Shown here: positions 21,705 to 33,330 of the stretch, one piece after another
Numbering within the stretch: position 1 is the stretch's first letter
Layout of the letters: each line of letters begins with the position of its first letter
NCBI RefSeq assembly: GCF_023053635.1
Contig: NC_086183.1
Span: 35,073,501-35,137,500, forward strand
Reading direction: 5' to 3'
DNA: 64,000 nucleotides
DNA from: Elgaria multicarinata webbii
Lineage: Eukaryota > Chordata > Lepidosauria > Squamata > Anguidae
The notes under the pieces: model-generated
What the model saw: only the letters and a program-made list of their open reading frames with translations
What the model was told of the DNA's origin: nothing
Database searches by the model: none
Made by a program: the position numbers and the translations under genes

Positions 21705-24700
21705 ATGCCTTGGAGTCTGGCGCGGAGGCTGTGGGGGGGCGGCGGCCCCGGGGGGAGGGCCTGGCCCGCGTGGCCCCCCGGTCGCCCCGGCGGCGGCGGC
21801 GGCGGCGGGAGGAAGAGGGAGGTGAGTCTCCGTCCAGGGAGGGGGGAACAGCCGTGGGGGGGGGGGGCTGGGAGCCTGGGGGTGAGTGGAAGGGGGGCGG
21901 CTGAGAGCAGGGAGGGGGGCTCGCCTCGGAGGAGCCTCCCTGCAGGGCTTCAAGGTGGATCCCTGCATTGAGCAGAGGGTTGGACTCGATGGCCTTACGG
22001 ACCCTTCCAACTCTATGAGTCTATGACCGGCGCCCCGCACCTGCCTGCCGGCCTCGGAGGGAGGATGCCCACAGGTGCCCGGGCGACGTGGCCCTGAGCC
22101 TGGGTGGCCCCGAGGCCCCCGTGGAAGGCAGGCGCGGCCTCAGCTCGCAGAGGCACGGAGGCATTTAAGCTACTTCTTCGCCGCCCTTCATCCGGTGGGC
22201 AACGTGGAGTGGATGCGCAAGGGCTGTCGAGCAAGCTGAGATCACTTTTTGGAAGGGAGTCGGCCCAATGCTCTCAGCCTCCCTGATAAAAAGAAAAGCC
22301 CCGTGGAGGAATCAACCAGCAAATTGATTAACAGCGTCAGCCTCCCTCGTAAGAACACGAAGAAGCCCCGCTCCGTAGGAGGTCAACAGCGGGCTGCCTT
22401 TGCAAAGCGCCTTCGTCTCTCCCGTGCTGCGTATTCTCTTAGAACAGCCCAGGGAGGTCGCTGTTGTGCCCATTGCACAGGTGGGGAACTGAGGCGACCT
22501 GCCTGTGGCGGCCCAAACGTTGCAGGTCCTCGGAGAGCCCGGTCCAGCCTTCCTCGGATTAGCTGTGCCACAAACTGCTGTGCAATGCAGGGCCTGGAGC
22601 ACAGCAGGATGTGTGCGAAGCAGCTCCATTGGCGATAGACAGCCCAGTATAACGCGTCACTGCACGTGCCTTGTGCTTCTTGCGAGGTGCTTGGGCTGAT
22701 GGCGAAGCTCAGTGCAGACTGGAGGCAGGAAGGGGACGTTCCAGCACACCGGCAGGTTTCGTTTCCTCCATGGAATCGTGTTTTCTTACAGGCCAAGAAG
22801 CAGACAATGGCGACGTGTTTTCTTCGGGCCTGAGTTCTCTCTCACGTTCCCCACTATGCATCTTCCAAACACACGTTTCCTCCCTCCATGATTGTGCCCC
22901 CTCCTCTCCCTTCCGCCCCAGAGTTGTTTCTCTCCTGGCACTTTGGAAGGTGTTGGAGGGTTGTGGCTGAGAGTTGTGTGCTTAGTCCGGGCCCTCAGCT
23001 GCTGGGGCTGGCGTTGGGGCCACGCACGGAGCCAGGGAACAGCTGATGGCTTCCTTCTTCCCACAGGAAGCCACGGAGCCTCCAACGCCTCTCCACGTGC
23101 CGTGCCAGGAAAGGTCTTCGTTATGGGGAGCAAATCCTCGCCACCCCACCAGTCCTTCAGGATGGCCCGTTGGCCCTTCAGGAGCCCAGCTTCTTCCCAT
23201 CGGTGCAGGGGGAGCGAGGCTCTTGAGAGCCCCCACATTTGGGCACCCCCATCTGGTCCATCAGACTGCATCGCTCAGAGGCCTTACGGTGGAGGACATC
23301 CAGAAAGCGAGGGAACATCGGCCAAAAAAAGACCAGGAGAGCTTGGGCAAAACGAGGCAGAAGGTAAGACCTGTGGCCGGGAGGGAGCAATTGCACTCAG
23401 GTCCGGCTTCTGGGTTTCCCGCTGGGGCAGCTGGGCAGCCCCTGTGTCAACAGAAAGCTGGGCTAGATGGACCCTTGGCCTGATCCACTCCTGTTGTGCG
23501 TTCAGAGCTGTCTCTTGCAGCCTTATCCCACCAGGGTCTTTGGGAAGGCCGCTCTTGAATGAGTGGGTGGCAGTGACACGGCACCGAAACGTTGTTCAGA
23601 ACAGTGCTGGGCGTGGCCAAAGGCTGGGGAAGCGTGGCACACAGAAGAAAGGCCCCACTCTCGCCGCTCACTCTCTGGTATTGTGCACACATACGGAGAG
23701 AGAGTCTCCTCCCACCTCGCCAACCGACCCACACTCATTCAGGCTCTCGTTGTGCCTCCTCCTCCCTGATGCTGGCTGGACTGGCCCTTGAACAGCCGAG
23801 GCCAGAGGATGGGCTCTGCGGCCTTTCCCAGGGCCAGTCAGCTGGGTACCTGGGGAGGGGGAGGGGAGATAAATGGGGGAGCCAGCCCATGGGGTTGGCT
23901 CTCCCCACATTCTGCCTTCCTTATGTGAGTGGCAGCTGTGTGGCAGTGGCAGGAGGGCGCCAGAGGCTTTGGGCCACCCACATGTGCCTGCGCGAAGTAT
24001 CGCCACTAATGGCCACTGTGGACCAGGGATGGAAAACTCTTCCAGGTCATTACTTGAGAGATGTTTCGGCCCCGCTTGTGGGGATGTTGCATGGATCTCG
24101 TTGGACCAGGCCAAGGAGGCTCTGCTTTGACCAGCCGGCAGAGCCTGAAGGGGCTGACCTGCCTCTCTCGCTCCCTCCCTCTCCCTCTCTCTCTGGCATT
24201 CAGCCGGCCCTGTTTCCTGCTCACTCGATTTCTGCTTCGTCCCTCAGCTTAGCGAGAGAGCCCGAGAGCGGAAGGTGCCAGTGACCCGCATTGGACGGCT
24301 TGCAAATTTTGGAGGTCAGATCCACTGGGCCGGGGCTGAAGCGCCTCTTGCAGCCCGAGGGCTGAGTTCCATTTCAGAAGCCTTCTCGGTGGCTGCACCC
24401 CCGGGGGCGGGGACAGGGGGGGTGAAGGCAAAGGGGGCGTGGCCAAGAGCCCCACGTACCGCCACGCTTGAGCCTGCGGCTTTGCCTTGTTTAAGCCTCC
24501 TGAACGCGTCTGTTTGGCAGAGCCCAAAGAGCCTCCCCCTCAACCGCCCTTTCCTTCCCAGGTTTGGCCGTGGGTCTGGGGCTTGGAGCCTTGGCGGAAG
24601 TGGCGAGGAACTCCCTTAACGGGGAGCAGAAGCCCAAAGGTAGGAACTGCGCAGGGGCAAGGGCCTCCTTGCCTCGCCCGCGCTGGCTTTGGCGGACGGC

Positions 24701-27700
24701 CTGGGCTAGGCAATGAGGGGGCGCAGATTCCAGGGGCAGGAAGGCTTGCTGTGTCCGCTTCCCTTCCTGGTTTTCAAATGGGAAAAAATGTCAGAGTGTT
24801 GTCCTGCCGGGGGGGGGGGGGGCGGGGAGAGGCCCCAAAGCTAGAGAAGGGCAGGTCCATCTCTTCAGACCACGGTTTGGTTTCATGTAGTTTTTAAAGG
24901 TAGTTTTCATCCAGAGCTTCCAAAGCAGGTCAAAATATCAAAAGGAATCATCAGCCTGTGAGGAGACAGAGAGGGAAGGCTGGAAAAAAGAGGGTTTTTT
25001 TAAAATTACGGAACTAAAACACACACACAGAGCTAGAATGAATGAAACAGTTTGTTTATTTGTTTCTCACATCTATATGCCCCTCCGCCTTCCTCCAAGG
25101 GCCTGGGGGTAGTGTACGTGATTCCCCACCCCTCATTTTATCCTCACGACAACCCTGTGAGGTAGGTTAGGCCGTGAGAGAGCGACTGGGCCAAAGTCTC
25201 CCAGGGAGCTTCTTGGCCAAGTGGGGATTTGAACGTGGGACTCTTCAGCCCCTGTCAGGCTCTCTTAACCACTGCGCCACACGGGCTCGGATTCCGCTGA
25301 ATGTGGTGAGGGGGGAGCAGCAGGAGGGGGCAGTTCTCAGCCAGCAGGGCAGCAGGATGCCTGATAGCGCCTCGCCGGCCTCCCCTTTGGCTCTTCCTGA
25401 TGGGACGGCTGGCCCTCCGCGGCCTGGAGCTTCCCAGCCCTCCCTTAACCCTCCCTTGCCACTAAGCTTCTGCTAGCCATTCCCCATGCTCCCTCCTTAC
25501 CCGCCAGCACAGAGGACAAGGCCCCAGGGCAGAACGGAAGGACGCCCAGCGACACAGACTTCTGCCTCTTCCTGCCCCCAGTTCTTACCAAGGCCTGGCC
25601 GGAGGTTCGAGGTGGAGGTGGGCACCCTCCCCTAGAGGGGGCTGGCAAACCCTGGGCAAACCCTCACTTTCTCCTCCTCCCTGATCCCTGTTCCCCTTTC
25701 TGCAGAAGACAGCTTGCTGCTGGAGTCCAACCCCTTCCTGTCGGAGGCCAACACAGAGCGGCTTGTGGACACCCTCTGCAAGTTGCGTGGGGCGGCCCTC
25801 AAGATCGGCCAGATGCTTAGCATCCAAGGTAGCGGGGTGTGTGTGTCTCCCCTTCCCCCTCCCCCTGGTCATCCATGGTGGGGCCTCCTGGAAGCTGGCT
25901 GGGGATCTGGGCAAACTTCTGGAAGGCTTCGCACCTGTACCCGTTTGCCCTGGAAGGCTGTTGCTGCTCTGCCTCAGCCAAAGCTTTACTCCCGCTGAGC
26001 GTTCTGAGAGGGCCCCCGTCTCCTCGCCCGTCCCACGTGAAATGTCCCCAGAGTTTAGGGACAGCAGAGGACCCTTTTCCCGTCGAGTTTTTGCCTTCAG
26101 GTCATCCTGCCGCCTCCTGGAGTCTGCTCCCCACACTCCCCTCTCCCCACAGACAACAGCTTCATCAGCCCCCAGCTGCAGCGGATCTTTGAGCGCGTCC
26201 GCCAGAGCGCAGACTTCATGCCGCCCTCTCAGATGAAGGTGCGTCGCTGACGTGGTTCGTGGGGGAGGTGGGCAGTGGGGGCTGCCGTGGCTGGAATGGT
26301 GTCGGTCGGCACGGGGGCCGAGCAGGGGGGGAAGGGGCCCTCGGGAGTCTCTCCACCACTTCCGTTGATTCCTGGGTCAGGAAGGAGGGAGGGGGAAAGA
26401 AGGGCCCCAGCTCACTGGGGCGCTGTGGGCCCGGGAACACGCCCGAGGAGGAGGGGGCTGTGGGCGAGCCTTGCTCCGGCTTGCCCCAGGACAGCTCCCC
26501 ACGTGCTGGTGCTGCCCACCTCCTAGTGTGAGGCTCTCTGCTTCCGGCCTTCCAGGAGGTCCTGGTGGAAGAGCTGGGCTCTGACTGGCGGGATAAAGTG
26601 GCCTCCTTCGAGGAAACGCCCTTTGCAGCCGCCTCCATCGGCCAGGTGCACCTCGGGGTGCTGAAGGACGGGACGGAGGTGGCGATGAAGATCCAGGTAA
26701 GGCTTGGCCCAGGGGCCAGCTAGCGTGCTTGACGGCTCGGGGGAGTGCGAGACGGGCCGCTGGGCTCTGTGGCAAGGGGCGTTGGCTACGAGCCCTGCCT
26801 CCAGGGCTGGTGATGCTGGGAGCCTTTGGCCCAGGCAGCCCCCGCCTGCAGCAGTCCCAACCGCCCCCGGTCTCCTCCCCTGCAGTACCCTGGGATCGCG
26901 CAGAGTATCCAGAGCGATGTGGACAATCTTCTCTCATTGCTCAAGATGAGTGTGATGGTTCCAGAAGGTAACGGCAGGGGTGCAAGCGAGGGGCAGAGGG
27001 GGCTGTAGCCCAGCCTGCTAGGCCTGGGCCTTGTGGCTGCTGTTAGAATTGGGGTCCTATGCAAGGGGCACTTGGGGGGTGGGACAGAAAAGCCGGCCAG
27101 CCGTCGCCTGCTCAGGTTGGGGCTGTGTCCTTCCGAGGCCCCGGCGTCCCCACGTGGCTGAAGAAGTCCGCTGCCCCATGTCGCCTGGGAGCCTCACGGC
27201 CATCGGTGACCGAGCTGCTGAATGTCGAGGGCGTTCGGGGACACGCAAAGGGATGGGATCATAGAATCATAGAATAGCAGAGTTGGAAGGGGCCTACAAG
27301 GCCATCGAGTCCAACCCCCTGCTCAATGCAGGAATCCACCCTGAAGCATCCCTGACAGATGCTTGTCCAGCTGCCTCTTGAAGGCCTCTAGTGTGGGAGA
27401 GCCCAGAACCTCCCTAGGTAGCTGATTCCATTGTCGCACTGCTCTTACAGTCAGGAAGTTTTTCCTGATGTCCAGCCGGAATCTGGCTTCCTTTAACTTG
27501 AGCCCGTTATTCCGTGTCCTGCACTCTGGGAGGATCAAGAAGAGATCCTGGCCCTCCTCTGTGTGACAACCTTTTAAGTATTTGAAGAGTGCTATCATGT
27601 CTCCCCTCAATCTTCTCTTTTCCAGGGTGGGAAAGGCTGGCTGGGGGAGCCGTATTTGGCAGGCAGGAGAAGAGGGGGTGGGGTGGGATGCAGACGGGCG

Positions 27701-30502
27701 AGGGAGCTCAGGCCTGGGGCTGCCCTGGGGGGCGGCTGCTGCGCCTTCTCACTCCCTGCCCCCTTGCTTGTAGGCCTCTTTGCAGACAACACCCTGCAGG
27801 TGCTGCGGAAGGAGCTGGAGTGGGAGTGCGACTATCAGCGGGAGGCCGACTGCGCCCGGAGGTTCCGGTAGCTGCGAGCAGATCCCTGCCCTGCGCGGTT
27901 CCTTCCCCAAGAGCCCCCTGGGTCTGGCTCCCCCCCCCCTCCAGCTCGAGGTCTGGTCCTGAAGCCCCTTTGCCCCACAGCGTGGGCTCTCTGAGTCACT
28001 CCTTCATCCCTCCCTCCCTCCCTCCCTCGGGACAAGATCCTTCCCTTCAGCTGCTTCCCCCAATGAGGAAGTTGTGGAGCTGCCCCCGCTGCCGTCCTGC
28101 CCAGGGCTGCCCCTTCTGGGTGCTGGAGGTTCCCGGGGACGGGGCTCAGCCCAAGGGAGCTGCCTGCTCACCTACAGGAAGAAAGGGCTGCGGAGAGAAA
28201 CCTCCAGCTTTGACACCTCAGGAAAGGGGCCCCAGGCCATCCCTCCTGCTCCCGCTCCCTCCCTCCCTCCCTCCCTCTGGCCGACACCCAAAGTCTTGCC
28301 TCTCACCTGTCCTGCCTGCTGCCCATGTCTCCCAAGGTGCTGCCACGTCTGGGCAGAGGTAGGGATGGCCTCTGGGGACTGACCCAAGAGGCCTGGGGAG
28401 AAATGCCTAGTGGACGGAGGCTATCCCCAGCCTGGCCCTCTCCAGATGGGTTGGACTACCACTCCCATTAGGCAACTGGTAGTCCAGCACCTCTGGAGCC
28501 CCCCTCCCCCCGGGTGGGGAGGGCGGGGGTCGTGCGCATCCAGCCAGGGGCCCTGTTCCGCATTGGCTGCAGCCCCCCCCTCGCTGACGCCGGCCCTCTT
28601 CCCCCAGGCGGCTTCTGGCAGGAGACCCGTTCTTTGAGGTGCCGGAGGTGGTGGGCGAGCTGTCCACCAGGCGGGTCTTGGTGGTGGAGCTGGTGGGCGG
28701 CGTCCCCCTGGACCAGTGCCAGGCGCTCGACCAGGAGACTCGCAACGAGGTGAGGGCTGCGCCGCAGTGCTGCCGCTTGCTGCTTCCGGAGCCGGTGGGC
28801 ACAACCTCGGGAGGGGGCGGCCCGGGAGGGGAGCTCTGGGTCCCCTGGGTGACGGCCGCAGCTCTGAGGCCCCATGGGGCCTCCACGCTGAAGCACAGGC
28901 GGGCTTCCGGGGCCGCCGCCTCCGCCTCCTCCTCTGCCGGTCCGTCCCTGAGGCAGGCTGACAGTTTGTCCTTCTCCCCCCTCCAGATCTGCTCACACAT
29001 CCTCCGCCTTTGCCTCCGGGAGCTCTTTGAATTCCGCTTCATGCAAACTGATCCAAACTGGTCTAATTTTTTCTACGATGCCGAGAGACACAAGGTGGGG
29101 TGGGGTGGGGGAACCGTTGGATCCCCGTGGGGCGCTGGGGGAGGGCTTGGGGGGCTGGACCCCCTCCCTGCTGCTGTGCCAGCAGCCCACCTAACCCTGC
29201 GCCCCTTCCAGGTCACCCTGCTGGACTTTGGGGCCAGCCGAGGCTACAGCAAGGAGTTCACCGACCATTACATCGAGGCAAGTGCGGGAGTTCTGCCTAC
29301 GGGTGCTGCTGGGGGGGGGGGCTGCATGGCTGGACTGACTGGCCCTGCCTCCTGCCTTGCCCTCCCTGCTGCCTCAGGCCTGCACTGTCCAGCGGAAGGC
29401 CTGAAGCGGGGGCGGGGCGGGGCGGGGGGCGATGCACGTGGCGTTTGGGAGGTGGGCGCAGGGGTGTAACGGGGGGGGCTCAGCAGCAGGCATTCAGGGG
29501 TGCAAGTAAGGGGGTTCATGAAGGGGGCGGCAGCAGGCAGTGATTCATTGGTCGTAGTTGGGGGTCAGATCCCCCCCCCCCGCCCCGGTGTCCAGATAAG
29601 GTTCACCGCATGACTGGACCCTTTTCTGGCGCTGCCAGGTGGTGAGAGCGGCCGCTGACGGCGACCGGGCCAAAGTGCTGCAGAAGTCCAAAGACCTGAA
29701 GTTCATCACAGGATTCGAGACCAAGGTGAGCGCAGCGGAGCTCCCTGCAGTTGCTGGGCAGAAGGCCGGCAGGGCGAGCGCAGTGGGCCGGCACCGAGGG
29801 GCCCAGGGAGGGAGGGAGCGAGGCAGGGGGGGTGGAGCGGCCCCCTTCAGCGCCTCCAGCTCTTGCCGCTTCTGTGCGTGACGAGGGTGGGCCAGGTGTG
29901 GCCTTGCAGGTGTCTTGGCCTACAGCTCCCATCACGCCTCCCCATCGGCTGTGCTGGCCAGGGCTGATGGGAGTTGTAGGCCAAAACGTCTGCCGGCCAC
30001 GAGTTGCCCACGCCTGCTCTGCAAGGAGCCCCTTGTCCCTAGGGCCGTGTCGCCTTTGAACGTCTGCTCGGCGCCTTCACAAACTTACTTTCCCCAGGGG
30101 CGGCTTAGAGAGAGTCCGGGGCCAGCGAAGGGCCCCCTGGGCCATCCGAGGCGCCTCCTCCGCTGCGCAATAAAAGGCGGAGCACGCGCTTGTCCTGGGG
30201 AGGGAGGGGGGGGGCGGCAGCAGCTCAGGCCCTTCCTCCAGGGCACGGCTTCTGTCGTGGGCAGGTGACCATTCCCCAGGCCTGGTGCTGCCAAGGATAG
30301 AGAGCGCCTCGGGGGAGGCCCCTCTCCCACTGCCATCCCTGGGATGCGGCGTTTGCCTGTCAGGGATGATCTGGAGGCTCTTAGCGGACGTCTCCCTTGA
30401 AGGTCCGAAACCACGAGTTCACAGCAGTGGCGGCAGCAGCACTGACAGCTGCCCGGTGGCTGGAGCAGTCTGCTTGCGCCAGGCCAGCGCCCAGAGCCGG
30501 AC

Positions 30503-30539
<37 letters not shown>

Positions 30540-31556
30540 CAGCGCCGCCTGGTGGAATCCGGGGTCACTCCTGGCTGTGACCACATTTAGCAGCAGCCAG
30601 CAAAGCCTTGCTCATAGTTACAGGAGGAGGAAGAGGGAGGTTTTGCCTTGGTGACGGCATGCTTCAGGGCTGCCCCCTGAGCAGTCTTTCTGAGAAGGCT
30701 GGTGCCTGTGAGCCCTCCCCTCCCCGCCCCGCCCCTCGATGCTGATCCCCTTCTTGGTTTGTGCTGTGAGCTGCTACCTTCCCCAGGCGAGGCCCACCCC
30801 TGGCCGAGAGTCTGCTGTTCCACCCCCCGCCCCGCCCCAGTGATAGCCTGTTGCCCAGCCCCGTTGCTCAGCGGCTGTTCCCTCCGGAAGCTTCTTTTGC
30901 CTCTGGATGAACAACTCGAGGGCCAGGACCTTGCCCTGGTGGTGGCCTGATTTTACTCCGCTGCTGACCGCTGGCCATGGCTTGGATGCTGTTTTCGTGG
31001 GCTGGCTCGTGGAAGAGACGACTCGGCCACGCGGTTCCCCTCTAGGAAGGCCCGCGTTGTGCCACAGCGTTGAATTGTCCGAGCGAGGGGAGAGTGGAAG
31101 GGCGGGCGGGCGGGCGGGCGTCGGCATCGTCGTTGTCTCGGGGGCCCCCGGGAACCGCCCTTGCCCTTTTGGCTTGCACACGTCGTCCATGGCCGATCCG
31201 CGCCTGGTCTGGGAACCCGGTTGTGGGAGCTGCGTTGTGGGTCAGGCTGACTTCCCCACTTCCGCCAGGTGTTTGAGGAGGCACACGTGAACGCGGTGAT
31301 GATCCTGGGGGAGGCCTTCTCCACGCCGGGCCTCTTCGACTTTGGGGCCCAGAACACGACCCAAAGCATCCAGGACCTCGTCCCTGTGATGCTGAAGCAC
31401 CGGCTGAGCCCGCCACCGGAGGAGTGCTACTCGCTGCACCGCAAGATGGCCGGCTCCTTCCTCATCTGCACCCGCCTGGGAGCCGCCATCCCCTGCCGGG
31501 AGATCTTCGAGAAGGCCTACGCCCAGTACGCGGCGCGAGAGGCGAGCGGCGCCTAG
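21705..31556 (+). CDS. COQ8B: Atypical kinase COQ8B, mitochondrial (ADCK4)
   Basis: UbiB-family atypical kinase/ATPase of the inner mitochondrial membrane, needed for coenzyme Q assembly. Fourteen coding exons: 21705-21821, 23067-23363, 24248-24314, 24562-24639, 25706-25828, 26153-26238, 26556-26696, 26886-26967, 27774-27867, 28608-28749, 28987-29094, 29212-29277, 29639-29725, 31269-31556. They sum to 1776 nt, so 591 residues (human 544). Features: Arg-rich targeting N-terminus ([12 protein letters not shown]); glycine-rich membrane segment about 156-175; KxGQ motif KIGQ at 219-222; Ala-rich loop AAAS at 280-283; catalytic Lys301 (VAMKIQ); TDPNWSNF 430-437; DFG 450-452. The last residues are Ala-rich, without the human C-terminal extension. 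The intron after exon 12 starts with GC. COQ8B is preferred to COQ8A because of [24 protein letters not shown] and the neighbours. Confidence 0.97.
21945..22028 (+). mobile_element. CR1 3' tail in COQ8B intron 1
   Basis: Only the last 80 bp: 'ggatccctgcattgagcag', 'ttggactcgatggcctta', 'ccaactctatgagtctatga'. Confidence 0.8.
25040..25292 (-). repeat. CORE-SINE (MIR-like) in COQ8B intron 4
   Basis: On the minus strand it begins with a tRNA-like head ('agcccgtgtggcgcagtggt', then 'gttcaaatccccac'), followed by a CORE-type 'ggttgtcgtgaggataaaat' and an L2-like tail 'gaaacaaataaacaaactg'. Confidence 0.75.
27256..27628 (-). mobile_element. CR1 LINE 3' end in COQ8B intron 8
   Basis: Minus-strand copy with about 70 codons of the ORF2 end ([39 protein letters not shown]), the 3' UTR and the tail 'tcatagaatcatagaatag' at 27258. 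Lies antisense within the intron. Confidence 0.92.
28428..28505. repeat. Palindromic MITE in COQ8B intron 9
   Basis: 'ctctccagatgggttggact' faces 'ggtagtccagcacctctgga'. Short member of the 15775 family. Confidence 0.65.
29888..30016. repeat. Palindromic MITE in COQ8B intron 13
   Basis: Arms 'ggtgggccaggtgtggcc' and 'ggccacgagttgcccacgcc' around 'cctacagctcccatcacg' and 'gatgggagttgtaggcc'. Confidence 0.65.
30505..30535. repeat. (GA)n microsatellite
   Basis: About 15 GA units in COQ8B intron 13. Confidence 0.9.
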
Positions 31557-32790
31557 AGCGAGGGGGCGGCGGTGCGTCCGTGCGGGGTGACTCTTGAGCA
31601 GACCAAACGGCTCCGGGAGCAAGATCCGTCCTATCGTCCTGGCAGTCGGCTGAGCTGGTCCCTAGACTGGGGGGGGGGGGGCGCCCTTCTGGATCGTGGG
31701 GCAAGATCTCCCCACGAAGCTCCGCTTTGAGCCAGCCACTGACTTGCCCAAAGCCTTGGCCGTGGCCTGCCTCTGCCCCCCTGACACGGCCACCTTCTGC
31801 TTCTGCCCTTGGGAGCCACTGGAACCTCCTTGTGGTGCGGCAGATGGCCATGCCAGAAGGCTCCCCTGCGCTCGTGCCTGTTCCCTGCAGGCTGGGTGCT
31901 CTTACGTTCCCCCTGCCTCTAGCCACTGGGCCACGGATGCTGCCGCCACTCCAGGGGGAAAGTCCGGGGCCCCACCGGCGTGGGCCAGCCCTGCTGCTGA
32001 TAGGAGCCGCTCCCACGCCAGTCCCAGTGGGCCAGGCTTTCTCGTGCTGCTGCCGCCACAAGCCTTTGCCTCTGTGGGAGAGAGGATGTGCTGAGGATGT
32101 AGGGCAGCTGAGGCTGTGACCTTGGCGGCCGCCGTGGGCCACAGTGGAAGGGGAGGAGCTTAGCAGCTCACGTTGGGGGACACTCGTTCTCACGCAAAAG
32201 GCTGAGGACGATTTGGGGGCTGCTGGTGGCACTGGGGAAAGAGGGCTGCCCCACCGTTGCTGGCACCGCTCCCAAGGCGGCCGCCCCTCCGAGGTTCCTG
32301 ATGCCTTGCATCTGTGGCCTTTGCAGCGCGGAGCCCGGGGAGCTGCAGCCAGCTCTGGGTCTGGGCTCAGGGCTCCTCGAGGAAGCGACGCCCCCTCCCT
32401 TCCCTCTTCTTTCTTTTTTAAACCTCACTGCAGCTATAAATTTGTGGGGTGATGGAGAGCCAGATCGACCCTTGAATGTTGTAGGGGGGAATGAGAGAGA
32501 GAGATTCCGCAGCGGAGGGATCCGTCTCTCCTAACAGCAGTCGGAGCAAGGAGCCTTGAGGCTGATGTGGCTGGCAGAGTGTGCGTGTGCGCGCCCATTG
32601 CAGCCATTGATTTCTAAAGTGGTGTGTTTGTGTGTGTGTGTGTGTGTGTGTACAACGTGGAACAACGGAGCACTGATGGGGGAAGTGGAGCAGCAGCTCG
32701 GACTCTTTCTGTGGTGGTGGGGGGAGGCTGCCCTGGACGTGGAACGGTGCTTGAATTCCCTCTATTAAAGGAACCCTAACCCCACCCCGG
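31557..32790 (+). other. COQ8B: COQ8B 3' UTR
   Basis: From the TAG at 31554-31556 to a poly(A) signal ATTAAA at 32764-32769. No earlier AATAAA/ATTAAA was seen. Includes a (GT)n run at 32622-32651. The length is inferred from the signal. Confidence 0.6.
32764..32769 (+). terminator. COQ8B poly(A) signal ATTAAA
   Basis: The commonest variant signal, followed within 35 bp by a GT-rich 'ggcctgtggaagtgcttcct'. Confidence 0.55.
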
Positions 32791-33201
32791 CCTGTGGAAG
32801 TGCTTCCTGTTTCTGCTCAGTTTGCCTTTCCTACTTGGGAAATGCGGGATCAGATTTTGTACTATTACAGGTTGCCTTTGGATATGCCAGTTTGCTGGAG
32901 TTCAGCCCAAACTGAAAACAACTCAACCAATGGGACCCAAAAACAGGGCTGGGAATGGCGTGGGGTGGGTTGACCTGCTGGGCCTTTTACTGTTCCCTGG
33001 ACACCAGTTGCTACATCCTAAATACAGCTTGATCCAACATGGATCTCTTCTCTGCCTTTTCCTGCAGCTTCAGCAAATTGATTTATTATATTTGTTTATT
33101 GACAGCATTTTTACCCAGCTGTTCAGCCCAAAATGGCTCCCAGAGCAACTTACAAAGGTTAATAACCAGATCATCCTGGCCCTCGGCATGCAGTCTAAGG
33201 C

Positions 33202-33330
33202 CACAATCCTATGCATATTTAGGCCGGGGGAAAAGTCCCACAACTCCCATCGTTTTCCGGACAGCCATTCCTCAAGCTAGCTGGAGAGTTGTGGGACTTT
33301 TTTTTTTGTCAAGACACGCATAGGATTGTG
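33202..33330. repeat. Palindromic MITE with perfect 13-bp terminal inverted repeats
   Basis: CACAATCCTATGC at 33202-33214 and GCATAGGATTGTG at 33318-33330. An inner inverted pair 'aaaagtcccacaact' (33231-33245) and 'agttgtgggactttt' (33287-33301) lets the element fold almost completely. Confidence 0.8.

Noticed and set aside
30505-30600. Extra COQ8B exon in the large last intron
   Set aside because: The protein reads straight from GFETK (29725) to [15 protein letters not shown] (31269) as in human. Nothing in between is needed.
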